A DNA stretch of 64,000 nt. Origin: Phocoena phocoena. Taxonomy: Eukaryota > Chordata > Mammalia > Artiodactyla > Phocoenidae. The notes under the pieces were generated by a model that searched no databases, was not told the DNA's origin, and worked only from the letters and a program-made list of their open reading frames with translations. Made by a program: the position numbers and the translations under genes. The stretch covers positions 97,190,394 to 97,254,393 of the forward strand of contig NC_089228.1 in NCBI RefSeq assembly GCF_963924675.1, read 5' to 3'. This document shows positions 61,957 to 64,000 of the stretch, one piece after another. How positions within the stretch are numbered: position 1 is the stretch's first letter; each line of letters starts with the position of its first letter.

Positions 61957-61985
61957 GGGGGGGGGGGGGGGCGGGGGGGGGGGGG
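61957..61985. repeat. G run of 15 + 13 with one C
   Basis: Fifteen G residues, one C at 61972, thirteen more G residues. Sense strand of NEDD9 intron 2. Confidence 0.92.
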
Positions 61986-64000
61986 TAAGTCATGTTTGTT
62001 TGTTTTTTTCTAAAGCGGAATTGGTAGAGAGCTAACGTGACCCCAGTCTCCAGGCTTTAGATCCTCCCCTGCCAGGGTCCAGCCTCCGAGATTTAGTCCG
62101 TGGACTCTTCCTTTCTAAACGTCTATAGTCTGCCCTTCTCTGCTTCATAGCTCTTCTCTCTCAAAGTGTCCACCTTCAGACTCTTCCATTAGTTGACAAG
62201 AACAGTATACTAACGTCCAAGGAAGGTTGGATCCCTCATCTGGACAGAAAATCCATATTTGGACAATGCACATCCTCTGCAGGGCAACCAGGAAAGTAGT
62301 CGGTCATAGAGCCCTGGGGAGCCCACGGTTCAGCCCCCTTTGTGGCAACGCTAAAGAGCTAAGAGGTCAGTTTGGTAATTCCTAAGGCTAAGCCCTCATA
62401 ACTATAAATAAATACGCAGAATGAAAGGAATGCAGGAAAGAAAAACAAATGGAGGAAAAAAGGAAATGAAAAACCTGACTTGATTTCATTGAGAAAATTC
62501 GTTTCTAAGATGCCCTTTGTGTAGCAATTACGTGCAAATGCCCAGGAGATTTCTTCCCAAAGGTACATCCCCTTAGCTAGACCTTGGTGTTCCTCATAGG
62601 CTGAGGTTCAGTAATCCTGGGAAAGTAGGAAGGTTTTTGTGGACTGTGTGAAGCAGGAAGAAAAGGCCTTATGAACCACAAAACTGGACACTTTGTAAGG
62701 TTCAGAACAGTCAGCACTTTCCTCTGAGGAGAGAACACACAATTGGCATGAAAGTGACCCAAGCAATGGGGTGAGTTGGAGAAGGTCCAAAAGTAGAGGA
62801 CGTCCAGCTCCTCTTGTTCTCTGGGGCGTCACAAAGGGGCTCACTCTGTGCCCTGCCTGTGTCTGACCAGATGCACAGCCCCGGTCCCATTTCCACGCCA
62901 TTTGTGGACCGATGCGAATTGGATAGTAACATCAGGATGCTGGCATCGGGGAAGGTTGTATTTTGTTGGCTTTTTCCCCCTGTGGTTTTTCACCATCTGT
63001 TTCTTTTAATGCATAAACAAGGAAAATGACTGGTTTGGAATGCAAAGTTTTTAAAAAACCAGATGACCACAGGCATCCTCTAAATGAGAAAGAGAGAGCA
63101 CGCGGGGGGTTCTGTGACATTTGTCAGGAAGTGAGACCTTAAATGCTGGGAAGCATTAATGCTCCCTGCCAGGGACGATCTGCAAAGGCAGGGCAGAGCC
63201 TTGCTGGCGACCCGCCTTCTTGAGGTTGTGCCTTATGTTTACATGTCACCAAGCGCTATTTTCAGATACTAGCACCACCCCATCTATCTCCCAGCCCCGC
63301 TCCCTTTTTTAAACTAAAGATGAAACCCGTCTGCTGGCCTTCAGCATAACCAGCCTTGGTTTTCCATTAGTGTTATTACTAACTTGGCAGCCTTGGATAG
63401 AATCCACTCTTAGAAACTTGTAGACTGAACAAAAGCTGCGCTGTGAGCAGGTTTTATTAAACAGCCAAAACAGAGAGCTATAAATAGAGGAGCTGATGAG
63501 ATAGACCAAGAGAAGATGCTTCACTTCTCTCCTGGACAATAGCGAGTGAAGAAAAAAATTATAGAAGGGCATTGGGAACACAGTGTATCTTTCTTGAGCG
63601 AAGAGCAGCCTGCTTTAAAAAGGAAGCTTTGCTCTGCACGGCACAGTAGCCACTTTGTAAAGTGGTTCTGTATGTTGCATGCCAACAAACCTTAAAGCAA
63701 GAGATTCCTTTTTCAAACCCGAGGCAGTGGAGAGATTGGATGGGATGGTGGCTGCATACTAATCTCTTTTACCTTCATTGCAAGCCATAATCAGCTACAA
63801 GCACCAGGGATCTAAAAGCAAATTGAACCCGGGCATTTAGAGCCCCCAGGGAGAAGGGCATTGGTGCATTTGGCTGAGTTCCACCCATTTCGGGGTAAGA
63901 TGGATATGAGCATTTTTTGCATAGTTTTGAAGGCAGCCTGACGCCAGAGTTTTCACATTAGAGAAAGGATAAAAGATGATGGTTTCTTAGGGAACAACAA

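Larger units (their letters stand above)
47840..64000 (+). other. NEDD9: NEDD9 intron 2, incomplete
   Basis: Begins with donor GTGAGTG at 47840 and continues past the right edge. I looked for the next YxxP-rich coding segment of NEDD9 and found no frame carrying it, so exon 3 lies outside. Repeats are listed separately. Stretches not listed, including 48.5-49.8, 51.1-53.2, 53.3-54.4, 54.6-59.5, 59.8-60.3 and 62.0-64.0 kb, are unique-looking with no recognised repeat, exon or RNA gene. Confidence 0.85.

Noticed and set aside
1..64000. CRISPR arrays, operons, prophage or other prokaryotic systems
   Set aside because: No regularly spaced repeats with unique spacers and no prokaryotic gene organisation; repeat content and split gene structure are mammalian.
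1..64000. Endogenous retrovirus provirus
   Set aside because: I looked for paired long terminal repeats and gag/pol/env-like frames and recognised none; the only reverse transcriptase frame belongs to LINE-1.
47840..64000. NEDD9 exon 3 within the window
   Set aside because: No frame shows the next YxxP-rich substrate-domain segment expected after residue 153, so it is taken to lie beyond the right edge.

Overview
This is mammalian nuclear DNA, most likely from a whale or dolphin. Two things point there. Ten tRNA-Glu-derived CHR-type SINEs (head like cttccctggtggcgcagtgg) are scattered through the window, and the one near-full-length LINE-1 resembles the L1 lineage of cetaceans and other cetartiodactyls. 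The species call is inference from repeat families recalled from memory; no database was searched. The window contains no operons, ribosome binding sites, CRISPR array or bacterial genes.

The only host gene I can support is NEDD9 (HEF1/CAS-L), on the + strand. A TATA-less, moderately GC-rich promoter lies near 27.69-27.97 kb. Exon 1 supplies the first four codons (27969-27980). Intron 1 is about 19.4 kb. Exon 2 (47393-47839) encodes residues 5-153: the whole SH3 domain and the first four YxxP docking tyrosines. Intron 2 starts at 47840 and runs off the right edge, so the rest of the protein lies outside the window.

Layout. 1-10.35 kb: intergenic DNA with decayed L2, MIR and L1M copies, a palindromic MITE-like fossil and CA/TG microsatellites. 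10.35-16.19 kb: an L1 flanked by 13-bp target-site duplications, inserted into an older repeat, then itself hit by two CHR SINEs, one of which sits at a large ORF2 deletion. 16.2-27.7 kb: intergenic DNA with L1M, Tigger-like, L2, MIR and hAT fossils and a CA tract facing a TG tract. 27.7-47.4 kb: NEDD9 promoter, exon 1 and intron 1, with six CHR SINEs, several in opposite orientations, and a perfect L1-derived fold-back. 47.4-64 kb: exon 2 and part of intron 2, with two long G runs, MER5A-like, MIR and L2 copies, and an antisense L1 3' end.

I found no previously undescribed biological system. The observations most worth checking are the SINE-associated L1 deletion, the 27-bp fold-back at 40.8 kb, the short uORF and octamer motif at the NEDD9 promoter, and the intronic G runs and inverted SINE pairs that would be transcribed in NEDD9 pre-mRNA. 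Repeat family names and edges are by eye and approximate unless target-site duplications are given.
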